This document shows, in pieces, positions 32,804 to 44,586 of a stretch of 64,000 bases of DNA. How positions within the stretch are numbered: position 1 is the stretch's first letter; each line of letters opens with the position of its first letter. Source of the DNA: Catonia carolina (Eukaryota > Arthropoda > Insecta > Hemiptera > Achilidae); the NCBI GenBank assembly GCA_035578175.1, contig JAQMRL010000007.1, positions 50,490,227-50,554,226 of the forward strand, given 5' to 3'. A program made the position numbers and the translations under genes. Under the pieces are notes generated by a model. That model searched no databases. It saw only the letters and a list, made by a program, of their open reading frames with translations, and had not been told where the DNA came from.

Positions 32804-33714
32804 TCTGGTGTGAAACACACAAGGCTTTCTCTTGCCAATGAAAATAATGAACAGTATAACCTAACAGTAGTAATAATCAAAAAAACTAACCTCAAAAAGC
32901 AAAACCTAATTTTAATCATAAGTGAATGACGCAAAATGAAATCCTACATTAGTTCGGCTTAATAATACGGATAATCACTCTTTGACGCTAAACTAGGCTC
33001 TGTAGAGAAAAATGCTTAAAATAAAAGTCTTGTATGAATTAATTTTCTATTAATATAATCATATACCCTACATTTTGTCGTAAAATACATACTAAGGCCG
33101 AAATGTTAAAAAAAATCCATTTGTTTACAGATTTTCATGAAAAAAATCACTAACTACCGCTAAACTAAGCGTTATATAAAGAAATGTTTGGAATAAAATT
33201 TGTAGGTTTTTAAATTCTCTACAACGTCTGTTATATATACTTTTTCCCAAAAATGCATATTAGGGCCGCAATCTTATAAAAGCCATTTTTTTTCTTCGAG
33301 AGCACAGCCACCCCAAGAATTTCAGCAGACATGTCGCCTACTCTATCATGTAGAGCATAAAAAATGCAGTAAATGAGCCGATTTTAAAACACATCGTAGG
33401 TGCCGTTTTTGAGAAAATTGCAAAAAAGTGAAAAAGAACACGAATAAACTACTACTTCCCGTTGACCAATCTTGATGAAAATGTTCGTGTACGGTCCTCT
33501 AGTAGTACCCAACTTAGTAAGTTTTAAGTCTCAATTTCGTACGATGTTCCTTTTTTGAGGTATTTTGTTTACACACACACACAAATCGCTAAAAACATGT
33601 TTTTTGGGTTCATGGGGTCTGGAAACGTGTATATCCGGTGAAAAGACAATTTCGAAAAATCGACTTAAAAACAATATTTTCCTTCCTACATATTCATATA
33701 GGCAAGAGAAAGTA
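32804..33714 (+). mobile_element. Old family A copy, nearly full length
   Basis: Diverged throughout. The CA array is almost absent (33571-33583) and the block after unit 2 has TTCGAGAGCACAGCC where young copies have ACGTGAAAACAGCC. Good reference for the older subfamily. Confidence 0.85.
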
Positions 33715-33968
33715 AAAATAAATAGCAACCAGAACAAAAAATATGAAATGGATATGGGAGTAAAAGAGGCAGCTCACTGCGTAGCTCGAAGATCTAAATG
33801 GACATGGACTTAAATGTTCCTACTGAAGTGAAAACTAAGAAAGAAAGCAATAAAGAACAGAAACCATAAAAATCACTAGAACGGTTAAAGAATTAGGAAG
33901 AACACTTACGAAATGAGGAGCGCTTTTGTGGTGTTCAGAAAATTGTCAGCCCGATACAACATTAAAAA

Positions 33969-34768
33969 TCTGGTGTGAAACACTCACACAACTTTCTCTT
34001 GCCAATATAAATAATTAATAATAAACCTAATATTAGTAATAAAACATTAGAAATAAACAAAAAACTAACCTCAATAAACATAACCTAATTTTAATCATGA
34101 GTGAAAGACGCAAAATGAAAATCAACCTCAGTTTGGCTTAAAAATACAGAAAATCACTCTTTCACGCTAAACTAGGCTCTGTAGAGAAAAATGTTCTAAA
34201 TAAAAGTTGCAGATCTTTTAATTTTCTATAAATTTATTTATGTACACTTTTATTATAAAATGCATACTAAGGCCGAAATCTTAAAAAAAATCGATTTTTC
34301 TCACGTTTTCGTGAGAAAAAAACAGAAAATTGCTAATTACTGCTAAACTAAGCGTTATGCAAAAAAATGTTTGAAATAAAAGTTGTAGGTTTTTAAACTC
34401 TCTACAACTTTTATTATATAATTTTTTTCGCTAAATTGCATATTAAAGCCGTAATCTTAAAAAAACTTTGTTTTTATGTAAAAACAGCCTTACCCAGAAT
34501 TTCAGCAAACATGACACCTACCCTATCTTGTAGAGAATAAAAAACTGAGTAAATGATGCGATTTTAAAAAAAATCGTAGGACCAGTTTTTGAGAAAATCA
34601 CAAAAAAGTGAAAAATTATACGAATAAACTACTACTTCCGGTTGACCGATTTTGATGAAAATGTTCGTGTCGGGTTCGGTAGTAGTATGTAGCTTAAGTT
34701 TCAAGTTTCAAGTTCGTACGATGTTCCATTCTTGAAATATTCTGTTCACACACACACACACACGCACG

Positions 34769-34816
<48 letters not shown>

Positions 34817-34947
34817 AATCGCTAAAAACATGTTTTTTGGGTTCAGGGGGTCTGAAAACGTATAGATCCGGTGAAAACTCGATTTCGAAAAATCGACATG
34901 AAAACAATACTTTCCTTCCTATATATTCATATAGGCAAGAGAAAGTA
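33969..34947 (+). mobile_element. Family A repeat, complete
   Basis: Near-consensus young copy. CA array 34747-34815 with a CGCACGCACG island. It lies 254 bp after another forward copy. Confidence 0.9.
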
Positions 34948-35751
34948 AAAATTACAGGAATCATTCCTGTAATATTTGTGACAAACAGAGGGGGTAAAAA
35001 TCTATGATAAATTACAAATTTAAATAAAATATATAAATAAAGAAAAAATTAAGATTTTAATTAGCGAGTATGTATGTGCGCGCGCGTTAACAAAATAACC
35101 CGAGAACGAAACATTGTACTAAGGCAAAACTTGGAACTTAAGTTAAACAGTAAAAGGGGACCCGACACGAATATTTACATTAAAATCGGTCTACGGAAAG
35201 TAGTAGTTTATTCGTGGGATTTTTCACTTTTTTGCTATTTTCTCAAAAACCGTTCGTACGTTTTTCTTTAAAATTGTTTCATTTTCAAAATTCTTTTAAA
35301 CTTTACATTACAATATAAAGTAAGCGAGTGCTTGTTAAAATTCTTGGGAGGAGGCTGTGTTCTCGAGTTAAAATTGTTTTTTTAAGATTATGGCCTTAAT
35401 ATCCATTTAAGAGCAAAAGCGTATATAGTCTAATTAAAGCTATAGGAAATTAAAAAAACCTACAACTTCTATTTCTTTCTATTTTTTCTATAACACTTAG
35501 TTTAACATCAATTAGTGATTTTCTGTATTTTATCATTGAAATCAGTAAAAAATGGGATTTTAAGATAGCGGCCTTGGTATGCATTTTACGACAATAGTAT
35601 AAAAGAAAACTAAAAACCTATAACTTTCATTTCAAGTTTTGTTTCACAGAGCAAGAAGTTTTTTATTTGGCTTAGTGTCAGTTAATAATTTTTCCTATTT
35701 TTAAGTCAAACAGAGGTTGATTATTATTTAGCGTCATTTACTCATGATTAT

Positions 35752-36610
35752 TGCGCACAACAGGCAGACAGAGTGTTAAATTATTTTCGCTCGATCTTCT
35801 AGCTCCAGGGCTACAAAATATAGTAATATTTCTTATTACATAGTCACCCAATTATATGACTGAAGCATTTAAGAACAGAAGTGGTAGAGGTGTAAAATAC
35901 AATAGTCACCGTTATTTGCTCTGAGAGTAATGAATTTCATTATACTGCCAGACTCTGTGGTGAATGGAAGTGAAGGTGTCATTTGGAGGGTGAAATGTAA
36001 ATGTTTTTCAGAGGGCATGCTAATAAGTATACAGGGTGATTTTTAAGTATGGAAACAGCTTTACATTGGGTAACTGAGACGTATTTGGCGAAAGAAGCTT
36101 ATGCGGATCTGCATATTTTTAAAAATCCAACTTGTTTTTGGTTTTGAAATTTTTGTCCGCCATCTTGGATCCGCCATATTGGATTCAACTTTTTTTTTTA
36201 AATGGGATGTTGGTCGTGTGATACGTCATTTCAATGTGAAATTTTAAGAAAAAAACAATGGCGCAAACCGTTTTTCAATAGATGCCTTCGTGTTTTAGTT
36301 ATAAGCATCCAAAGTTGCAATTTTGGGGAAATTGTGAATCCAATATGGCGGATCCAAGATGGCGGACAAAAATTTCAAAACCAAAAAATAGTTGGATTTT
36401 TAAAAATATGCAGATCCGCATAAGCTTCTTTCGCCAAATACGTCTCAGTTACCCAATGTAAAGCTGTTTCCATACTTAAAAATCACTCTGTATATATTTT
36501 GCCACTCATTGAGGAAGGCAAGGTACAACCCTCACTCCTAGTTTTTCTTAATAAAGCCTTTAGAGGTTCAAATCAGCCTTTCGGCTGATCACCTAAATAA
36601 CAACAAACAA
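35752..36610 (+). mobile_element. SINE family B carrying a MITE
   Basis: Flanked by CTCATGATTAT and CTTATGATTAT (35741-35751, 36611-36621). Removing the 459-bp MITE plus a TA leaves about 398 bp, the usual length. The 3' end shows the hairpin CAGCCTTTCGGCTG and an AACAACAAAC tail. The MITE sits in the middle, between AATAAGTA and TATATTTTGCC. Confidence 0.82.
36032..36490. mobile_element. Fold-back MITE, 459 bp (CAGGGTGATT ends)
   Basis: Arms of about 154 bp (36032-36185 and 36336-36490), flanked by TA (TATA on both sides). Contains GCCATCTTGGATCC/GCCATATTGGAT in each arm. It is the youngest layer of the nest in the old A copy. Confidence 0.85.
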
Positions 36611-36652
36611 CTTATGATTATAATTAGGTTACATATTTAATTTTTCTTCATG

Positions 36653-37340
36653 AAAATTAATAAGAGCAAAACGAAAGTGTTGTGCAGCAGCAAGAGTGGT
36701 TTAGAAGAGATGGGAATTGTAAAAGTAGGCAGCGAAAACTTACAGGAAGTTGGAGAATTCTGCTATCTAGGAAGTAAAATAACAAAGGTTGGTAGAAGCA
36801 CAAGTGATATCAAACGTACAATTACTCAAGCTAGAAAAGCCTTTGAAATGAAAAACAGCTTACTGACTACAAACATTGATTTACAGATTAGGAAAAATTT
36901 CTTAAAACATTATGTTTGGAGTCTAGCATTATACGGGAGTAAAACGGGGGTGATAGGGGCTGTAGAAAAGAAGAGGATAGAAGCTTTTGAAATGTGGTGT
37001 TATAGGAAAATGTTAAAGATTAGGTGGGTGGACAAAATAAGTAATTTAGAGGTTCTTAGGCGAGTGGATGAAAAAAGAAGTATATGGAAGCACCTTACCA
37101 GAAGAAGGGATAGGCTAGTGGGGCATATCTTAAGACATCCAGGTATTGGGCTATCAATAATGGAGGGTAGGTAATATTGAGGGAGTAAATTGTAGAGGGA
37201 GGCAAAGATTAGAATATTTAAAGTAAATTACAAAAGATGTAGGGTGTTACAGGTATGTAGATATGAAACGACTTGGGCAAGATAGAACACCTTTGAGAAC
37301 TGCATCAAACCAGTCGAGAGACTGATGAGAAAAAAAATTA
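36653..37340 (+). pseudogene. LINE reverse transcriptase C-terminal relic (family L3)
   Basis: A 174-codon open frame (36650-37174; the ATG straddles the insertion junction) reads KTKVLCSSKSGL, VGEFCYLGSKITKVG, IEAFEMWCYRKMLKIRW, EVLRRVDEKRSIW and RDRLVGHILRHPG. This is the thumb and C-terminal region of an insect LINE with the FCYLGSKI and LVGHILRH blocks. A frameshift after MEGR (about 37170) breaks it, and the following sequence in another frame (RQRLEYLK, then LGQDRTPLRTASNQSRD) completes the normal C-terminus. The end is GAGACTGATGAG plus poly-A at 37340. The catalytic domain is missing through 5' truncation. Confidence 0.8.
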
Positions 37341-37430
37341 ATGTTACATCATTCAGTCATGATTAAATATTGGTTATATGTTTCATTATTTAAATTAACA
37401 AGGGAAGTTGTGTAAGCGTTTAACATCAGA

Positions 37431-38215
37431 TGTTTTTATTTATAATAAATAAAATCTAAAATTCAGTGTATTATTCTAATATTAATAGTAATTTTAATTC
37501 ACCCGGTGATTTTTGGAAACCTAATTTTAACGCAACGCTTCTGATGCTAGCAATAACACCGTGCGAGGCGTTGAAGTAATACAATACACCTCGTTTATTG
37601 ATAATAAATAAAATGATAAAACAGAAATGTAATGGAAATTAAGGACAGTTTAATTAAGATTAAGGCAGTTAAAATCTATAAAAAGATAAATATATTTAAT
37701 TAAATTTATTTAATACATTTAATCTACAGTTTATTGACAAATGGGCCATCTAAACAGTCAATACAATCTTCCTCAACATTGAGTCCCTTTGTATAAATCG
37801 AGACTAAAGAGTTATCTAGTTCTCTTCTTGGATTTTACTTCCCTTTTGATGCGATGATACAGATCGAAGAACGTGCATATTGTTCAACCCGAGTAAGAAG
37901 ATTGGTTTCCGCGCTATATTTACTATACAACAATATTCTCAGGAGTAAATAAGCCAATTTGCTTTAAATAATAGAATCAATATTTCCTTGTGTGATACTA
38001 TTTGTTTTATTTCTTCTTCCGTTGTTTTAGACTGCAGACGTTGATCATGTTACGGGGAACAAAAGTGGAAACAAAAGCAGTTTTATCGAATTCTCCACTG
38101 AGCTAATTCAGTAAGTAAAAAAAAAATCAATTTATTTTCTTTTACTATAAAATAAATTAACAATAGCTCTATATTATCGCAAAATTATTTATAAATTTAT
38201 AAAAAATGAAAAAAA
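37431..38215. other. Unassigned A/T-rich sequence
   Basis: No recognised coding sequence or repeat. Confidence 0.45.
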
Positions 38216-38785
38216 TCTAGTGTGAAACATTCATTGGACTTTCTCTTACCAATGTAAATAATAAAAATATGCATTATGTTTAATCTTGAGTAAACAATGT
38301 GAGATTAAAAATAAAATTTAATTTTTATAATAAGTGAATTACTCTAAATGAAAATCAACCTGTGTAGGTAATTTTGTTTTCTTTAATGGTTAACGTAATT
38401 AAAAAATTAGAAATGCCTATACAGGTTGATTTTCATTGTAGGCATTAAAAGTAAGGAAAATCGCTAAATTAACTAGGCTCTGGAAAAAATACTAAAAATT
38501 AAAGTTGTAGGTTCTTTAATTTTCTACAACTATTATTATATTTTGTCGTAAATCGCATCGGTTCCTACCCAGATTTCAATGAGGAAATTACAGAAAATCA
38601 GTAATTGACGTTTAACTAAGCGTTGTAGAAAAAACGATTTAAATAAAAGTTGTAGATCCTTTAAATTTCCTACAACTTTAATTGATAAACTTCTGCCCTA
38701 AAATTCATATCAAGAACACAATCTTAAAAAAAAACAATCCATTTTTTGCCAAGAGAGCACAGCCCCAAGAAATTACAGTACAATG
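38216..38785 (+). mobile_element. Old family A copy, 5' half
   Basis: TCTAGTGTGAAAC terminus, ACTTTCTCTTACC repeat and both internal units. A local inverted duplication (GAAAATCAACCTGT at 38351 and its inverse to 38434) interrupts the first part. It stops at the TTACAGTACA junction with a LINE relic. Confidence 0.75.
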
Positions 38786-39140
38786 AAGAGAAGAATTGTT
38801 AAAAAAAAGGATTAATGGAAACAATTTAAAAAATAAAAACACAATTCTAAGAAAATCTTTAACAAATTTTTAAGGCACTAAACTACTAAGGTGTCAGAGA
38901 AGTAGTTTAAAGAAGTCAGAAAGAGTATAAACCGGGAATGAACCGGAATAAACGAAGAGAACATAATGAACCGAACTAAATTCAGTGAACCGATAACTGT
39001 TTTAAGGGCTTCTACGAAGAACAAAAGCAGTATATAGGATGGACGAAAGAAAATAAAAAAATATAAGAAAAGAAAGCCTACAGTGAAAAATTCTGAGTGT
39101 TGATTGAGAAAGACCTTCAAGAGAAGTTTAAATTTATTTC
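38786..39140 (+). pseudogene. Decayed LINE C-terminus, same family as 30866-31702
   Basis: Fragments of the L2 tail are readable through many stops: FKGFYEEQKQYIGWTKE, then KKAYSEKF. The order and spacing match KSFHEEQKQNTGWTEE and RKAYSERM in the better copy. Confidence 0.6.
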
Positions 39141-40119
39141 ACATCATCTGAAATGGCCCTATACAAAAAAACAATTGTAATATTGTATAACAAATTATTG
39201 TTGTAATATTCTTTGTATATTTATATACAAAGAATAAATTTAAAAAAAGGAATTGTAAGCATTAAAATTTTTACAAACTCTTTTAAAATTTTTCAAATGT
39301 TATAAATATTTCATTCAAGAATAGCTAATTTTTAGTTACGTAAGGAAGTAAAGAACTGCTGACCTATTTAAAGGAAATCTGAATATAAATACTCCGCCAG
39401 TATGTTTGTAACTATTCTAGTTTACATACGAAATAAATAATTCAGTTAACGTGATAAAAAAAAGGTTGCTGACCTCCTAAAAGTGGAAGTGGTGTGAATG
39501 TTTATAACGATATAACGATATAACATGCAAAACACCTGAGTTATAATACCATTTATGTTTATTAATTTCACTTTTAATGCGACAGAAATGTGTTGGAGGA
39601 GTAATGGATAAATAAAATTTTACGGGTAGACAAGAACGCAATTTATTAAAGACATTGTGCGTATATTAGTGTACGTGAGAATATGTGAAATGTGCTTTTT
39701 CAGTCTCAAATATTCAGCTGCTCATAGATATGAATATTTAGACGCAAACATTTACAATCCGCTTTTTTTGTTCAAATTAATACATTTAGCAATTCCTTTC
39801 ATTAGAATACCAAAATTTTAATCATAATAAATTTTTTGGTAGACAACATAAACTTTCTGGTGTATTTTAGTTTAGTTTAATATTTTAGTATTCTGTCAAA
39901 TCAGTTATCATTTACGTAATACTGGGATGGGGCGGGATGGGACTTGTAGACCCTCTGGAGAACGTGCAAATATTCATTTTGCGTGTCATCAACAAAAACC
40001 GCCTGCTTTATTCGTTTGAGGAATTTTTTCAAGGATTTTCAAGAACTAGTAGTAATAAGTTCTATGTAGTAATATGTAGCTCTGTATAATGTTAGAATCT
40101 TATTGTAAATTTCATTTTT
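39141..40119. other. Unassigned A/T-rich sequence
   Basis: About 1 kb without recognised coding sequence or shared repeats. Confidence 0.45.
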
Positions 40120-41604
40120 TACTTTCTCTTGCCCTGTATATACATATAGGGAAGGATAGTACTGTTTTCAACGGAAATTCACGTTTTCAGGCTCCGTGCA
40201 CCAAAAAAAAATGTTTTTACCAATTGGTCTGTGTTGAATAAAACCTCTCAAGAACGGAATACCGTTTTGTATGTACTACAAGAAAGGGTAAGTGCAATAT
40301 CAGCCGAAATTCTTAGGGCTTCTCTCCTCTTTAGGGCTGCTAAAGGCTAAATTCTTTAGGGCTGCTCTCTCGTGGTAAAAAATGGTTCTTTTAAGGGAGA
40401 TGGCACGATAGTTTCAACTCAAAATTTCGATTTTTGGTTTTTTATGTTTTTCAATAGTTTAGGCCTAGATCTACCAAAAACACATTAAATTAAGTCAAAA
40501 ATAATATTTTTTTAAATAAAAAATTTATCAAGTTTACACAGAAATATCATGTTACCAAGAACGAGTATTTTTCACAATTCTATACTGCTCGTTTTAGTGC
40601 AAAGAGAATTTTAGTTTTTAAAATCTGCATCACTGTTTTTTGTATTCTCAGCTGTTGGTTCACCTCTCTAAACAACTGTTGATGGGAAATTTACGTGTTT
40701 GTGTAAATTTTGTTATTGATTTGTGCCTTCTTGTTGCTTGTATTTTCCCGTAAATTTAGATTTTTAACACTAGGTACATTTTTCTCAGAAACCAATAAAC
40801 CTACCAGGCTGAAATTTTTACTAGTTAATTATCTTGTATATCCACGTATACCTACGTTTTTATGACTTCCTCAGGTGCTCCAAAAATTAGTAATACGCAA
40901 AAAACGTAAAAAACAATTCGTAAAAATTTTATGTTATTCGTAATTAAAAAAAACAAAATGGTATGGTCCAAAGAATTAAATTGAAAAAAATGTCAGTATC
41001 TCGAGAAGAAACCCAACACCTACGGAGTGTAAAGTTTAATTTCCCTATATTTTACCAATCCTATGAAAAATGAATCTAAAAATAGCAAATTTAACATTAG
41101 TAAGATACAAAGTACAGTCTCCTCTTAAGATTGCGGCTTTAATTTACGTTTTAGCGCAAAAGTAAAATATATAGGTATAAAGAAAGTTGTAGGAAATTGA
41201 AAAACCTACAACTTTTCAAGTATTGTTTTCTACAGTGCTTAGTTTTAAGTCAGTTCGTAATTTTCTGTATTTTTCACATTAAAATTGGTAAAAAATTGGG
41301 TGTTTTAAGATTGCGGCTTTTGCATTTTATGACAAAAGTATGTATAACTTAAGTTATAGAAAATTAGAAAACCTACAACTTTTATTTTTTAAAAACGTTT
41401 TTCTACACAGCGTAATTTTGCGTCAATTAACAACAATTTTCGTATTTTAAAGTCCTACACAGGTTTATTTTCATTTCTGTCATACACTCATGATTAAAAC
41501 TAGGTTATGTTTATAATTTTACTGTTTACTTATGATTAAACATAGATTACATATTTAATTATTTATATTGGCAAGGGAAAGTCGTGTGAGTCTTTAACAC
41601 CAGA
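40120..41604 (-). mobile_element. Old family A copy split by a TTAA element
   Basis: Pieces 40120-40394 and 41125-41604 are collinear old A sequence in reverse orientation. The array is missing and GGGCTGCTCT is locally duplicated (about 40313-40370). The interruption is a TTAA-flanked element. Confidence 0.78.
40395..41124 (-). mobile_element. TTAA-flanked element, copy 1 (family C)
   Basis: 730 bp, flanked by TTAA on both sides (40391-40394, 41125-41128). Collinear, in inverse orientation, with 46672-47408. Short ends GGGAGATGG and, inverted, GAGGAGACTGTAC. TTAA targets suggest piggyBac or Kolobok relationship. No transposase is seen. Confidence 0.7.
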
Positions 41605-42138
41605 TTTTAAAATTTTTTATTTGCCTACCACAACAATACTACCATTTGAAGAACAACGAATTCTGTACAGTTGAAAGAAAGAATCATACAGTTATCTAAA
41701 AGAAGCATAAGTTATGAGGATTTATTCATTTAATTTTTTTTATCATTATCAGAATTTTCGTATTCACGCTCTCTCTTTTATAATGCTGTATAAGTGTGGG
41801 GTGGAGCTTTGGACATTTATTTTAATAACTCTTTACCTCAGAGATAAACAATATAATTGCTACCTTGGCAGAACCAGATTCTATCAAAGTAAATTAACTT
41901 TTCAAGAGCTTGGTGTACTCACCTTGAGACAAACGAATGCCAAAAGAATTACTATACTTAAATAAGAACGAGCGGTTCTTGAATCATGAATTACACTGTA
42001 CATGTTGTTTGAGCTTTGATAATGTTCAAGTCAATTTTACTATAGTAGGCTGTCTGTAAGTAGCAGTTTTCTTATATGTGTAATGTGTTTGCTAAAAAAA
42101 TACATCAATGTTGTTCGATTATAAGTTGAGAAAAAAAC
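41605..42138. other. Unassigned sequence with one open frame
   Basis: Contains an 83-codon frame (41714-41965) with no recognised domain and an A/T-driven composition. I do not call it a gene. Confidence 0.4.
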
Positions 42139-42150
42139 AAATTAAAATAA

Positions 42151-42315
42151 TTTATAGGCCGTCTCTGTGGCCCAGTGATCAGCATGCGACGCTGCAAAGT
42201 GGAGGTATAGAGTTTCATTCCCGGCTAGGGTCTGTTAAATCATTACACGTTTAAATTCATCATTCCTTAACCCTAAGCGGGCAATGACCATATTGATGTA
42301 GATGGGACTTTAAAT
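42151..42315 (+). mobile_element. tRNA-derived SINE (family II)
   Basis: Head with A-box-like TGGCCCAGTGATC and a worn B box (GTTTCATTCCC), then CGGCTAGGGTCTG, tail GATGGGACTTTAAATAAA. Flanked by AAATTAAAATAA (42139-42150, 42316-42327). Same family as 52745-52921. Confidence 0.8.
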
Positions 42316-42375
42316 AAATTAAAATAAAATTGATAAAATATTAAATATTGTACTTGTAAACTTAAGTTCGTTAGA

Positions 42376-42900
42376 GATCTGGGTAGGGGTGACCGGGGCT
42401 AGTAGGCGCAGGGGCAAGTAAGCGCACTTGCGATAAATCTGTTGTTTAGATGTTGTCAATCCTGAAACTTGGATCACTGTTTCCGGAAGTCACTGTGAGC
42501 ATTGTGTTTGAGCCGTTTGTGAAAGCGTAACAACTTCCCACATTAATTTTTGGTTTTTTATCACAGGCAAGTAAAATTTCGTTTTCTCCGTTATTAATTT
42601 TTCATACAAAAGTATGGTTAAATAACCCATTAATATTTGTATCATTAAATTTACCAGTTCTTTGTGGTTTTTACTGTGCCAAGTTTAAGTGAATTGATTG
42701 CTTAGTTTTTTAACTACGCCATCGTTTTTCCAAAACGATGAGTCGGGGCTAGTTGGTGGAACAGTCCCGGGGCAAGTTGGCGCATGCGCCAACTTGCCAC
42801 AGGATAGGTGAAAGTTCTTTAGATGCGTAGTGCAAGAACGTAGTGCAAGGTAATATTGTCCGGCGGAGAGGTGATACATAGATACGCGTCAACTAGGGTA
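42376..42900. repeat. GGGGCAAGT-GCGC motif cluster with a 28-bp palindrome
   Basis: Starts at TA with GGGGTGACCGGGGCTAGTAG. Variants of GGGGCWAGTWGGCGCA recur at 42396, 42412, 42745 and 42770. The last forms a perfect 28-bp palindrome at 42771-42798. The composition is GC-richer than its surroundings. It may be the end of an unclassified DNA transposon; the opposite end was not found. Confidence 0.5.
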
Positions 42901-43192
42901 AAACTTTCGTTTACAACCTATGGGCGCTTGCCTCGCGCGGAGTACTCTTACAGTAGATGGACTATACATGAAAATTTTTCTTTTCATATTTCATAAATTA
43001 ATGTATTTCATGGATTTCTAGTCTTATAGCTGTAATTTGTAATGTTTAATTGGACGTCATTTTGTATCGATTAGAAAATTAACAAATTTATTTAGCCTAC
43101 AGATATTTAGTATTACAGATGGGGAAAATGTGTTTTTTGTAAAAATCAATGTTTTTAATATTGTAGCGGAAAGTAATATTCTCTCCTATTTT

Positions 43193-44270
<1,078 letters not shown>

Positions 44271-44460
44271 TTTTTTAACTGACGAGTATTGTTATTTTTG
44301 TGATTAGTACGTTGAGAGTAAGGTTATTTATGATTTATTGGTTTTCGAAGTGAAGTTGCATATATGTAAATTAAGTTGGAATTTAAAATATTGTTTGTGT
44401 ATAAAATTTACATTTTTATGTACATTTTGAAATAATTTACGTCGGAATATAAGGTAATAA

Positions 44461-44575
44461 ACCACCGGGTTAGTCTAGCGGTAAAGTCGTCGCCGCGAGT
44501 CATCTGTTTAACAGCTGATTTTAAGAGACGAAAGTTCCGTGGTTCAAATTCTAGTAAAGATAGTTACTTTTATAT
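44461..44575 (+). mobile_element. tRNA-like SINE (family III)
   Basis: Contains A-box-like TAGTCTAGCGG and B-box-like GGTTCAAATTC separated by about 60 bases, longer than in a tRNA, then TAGTAAAGATAGTTACTTTT. Not a functional tRNA gene. The duplicated target is not clear. Confidence 0.6.
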
Positions 44576-44586
44576 GTATTATAATA

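Larger units (their letters stand above)
35065..37430 (-). mobile_element. Old family A copy carrying two insertions
   Basis: Pieces 35065-35751, 36611-36650 and about 37341-37430 are collinear parts of one old reverse copy, ending in AACATCAGA. Between them lie SINE B (35752-36610, with duplicated CTYATGATTAT) and a LINE 3' end. The left end is truncated, beginning at a short GTGCGCGCGC remnant of the array. Confidence 0.72.

Noticed and set aside
33715..33968. Possible LINE fragment between two A copies
   Set aside because: Charged translation, but no diagnostic block. Too short to assign.
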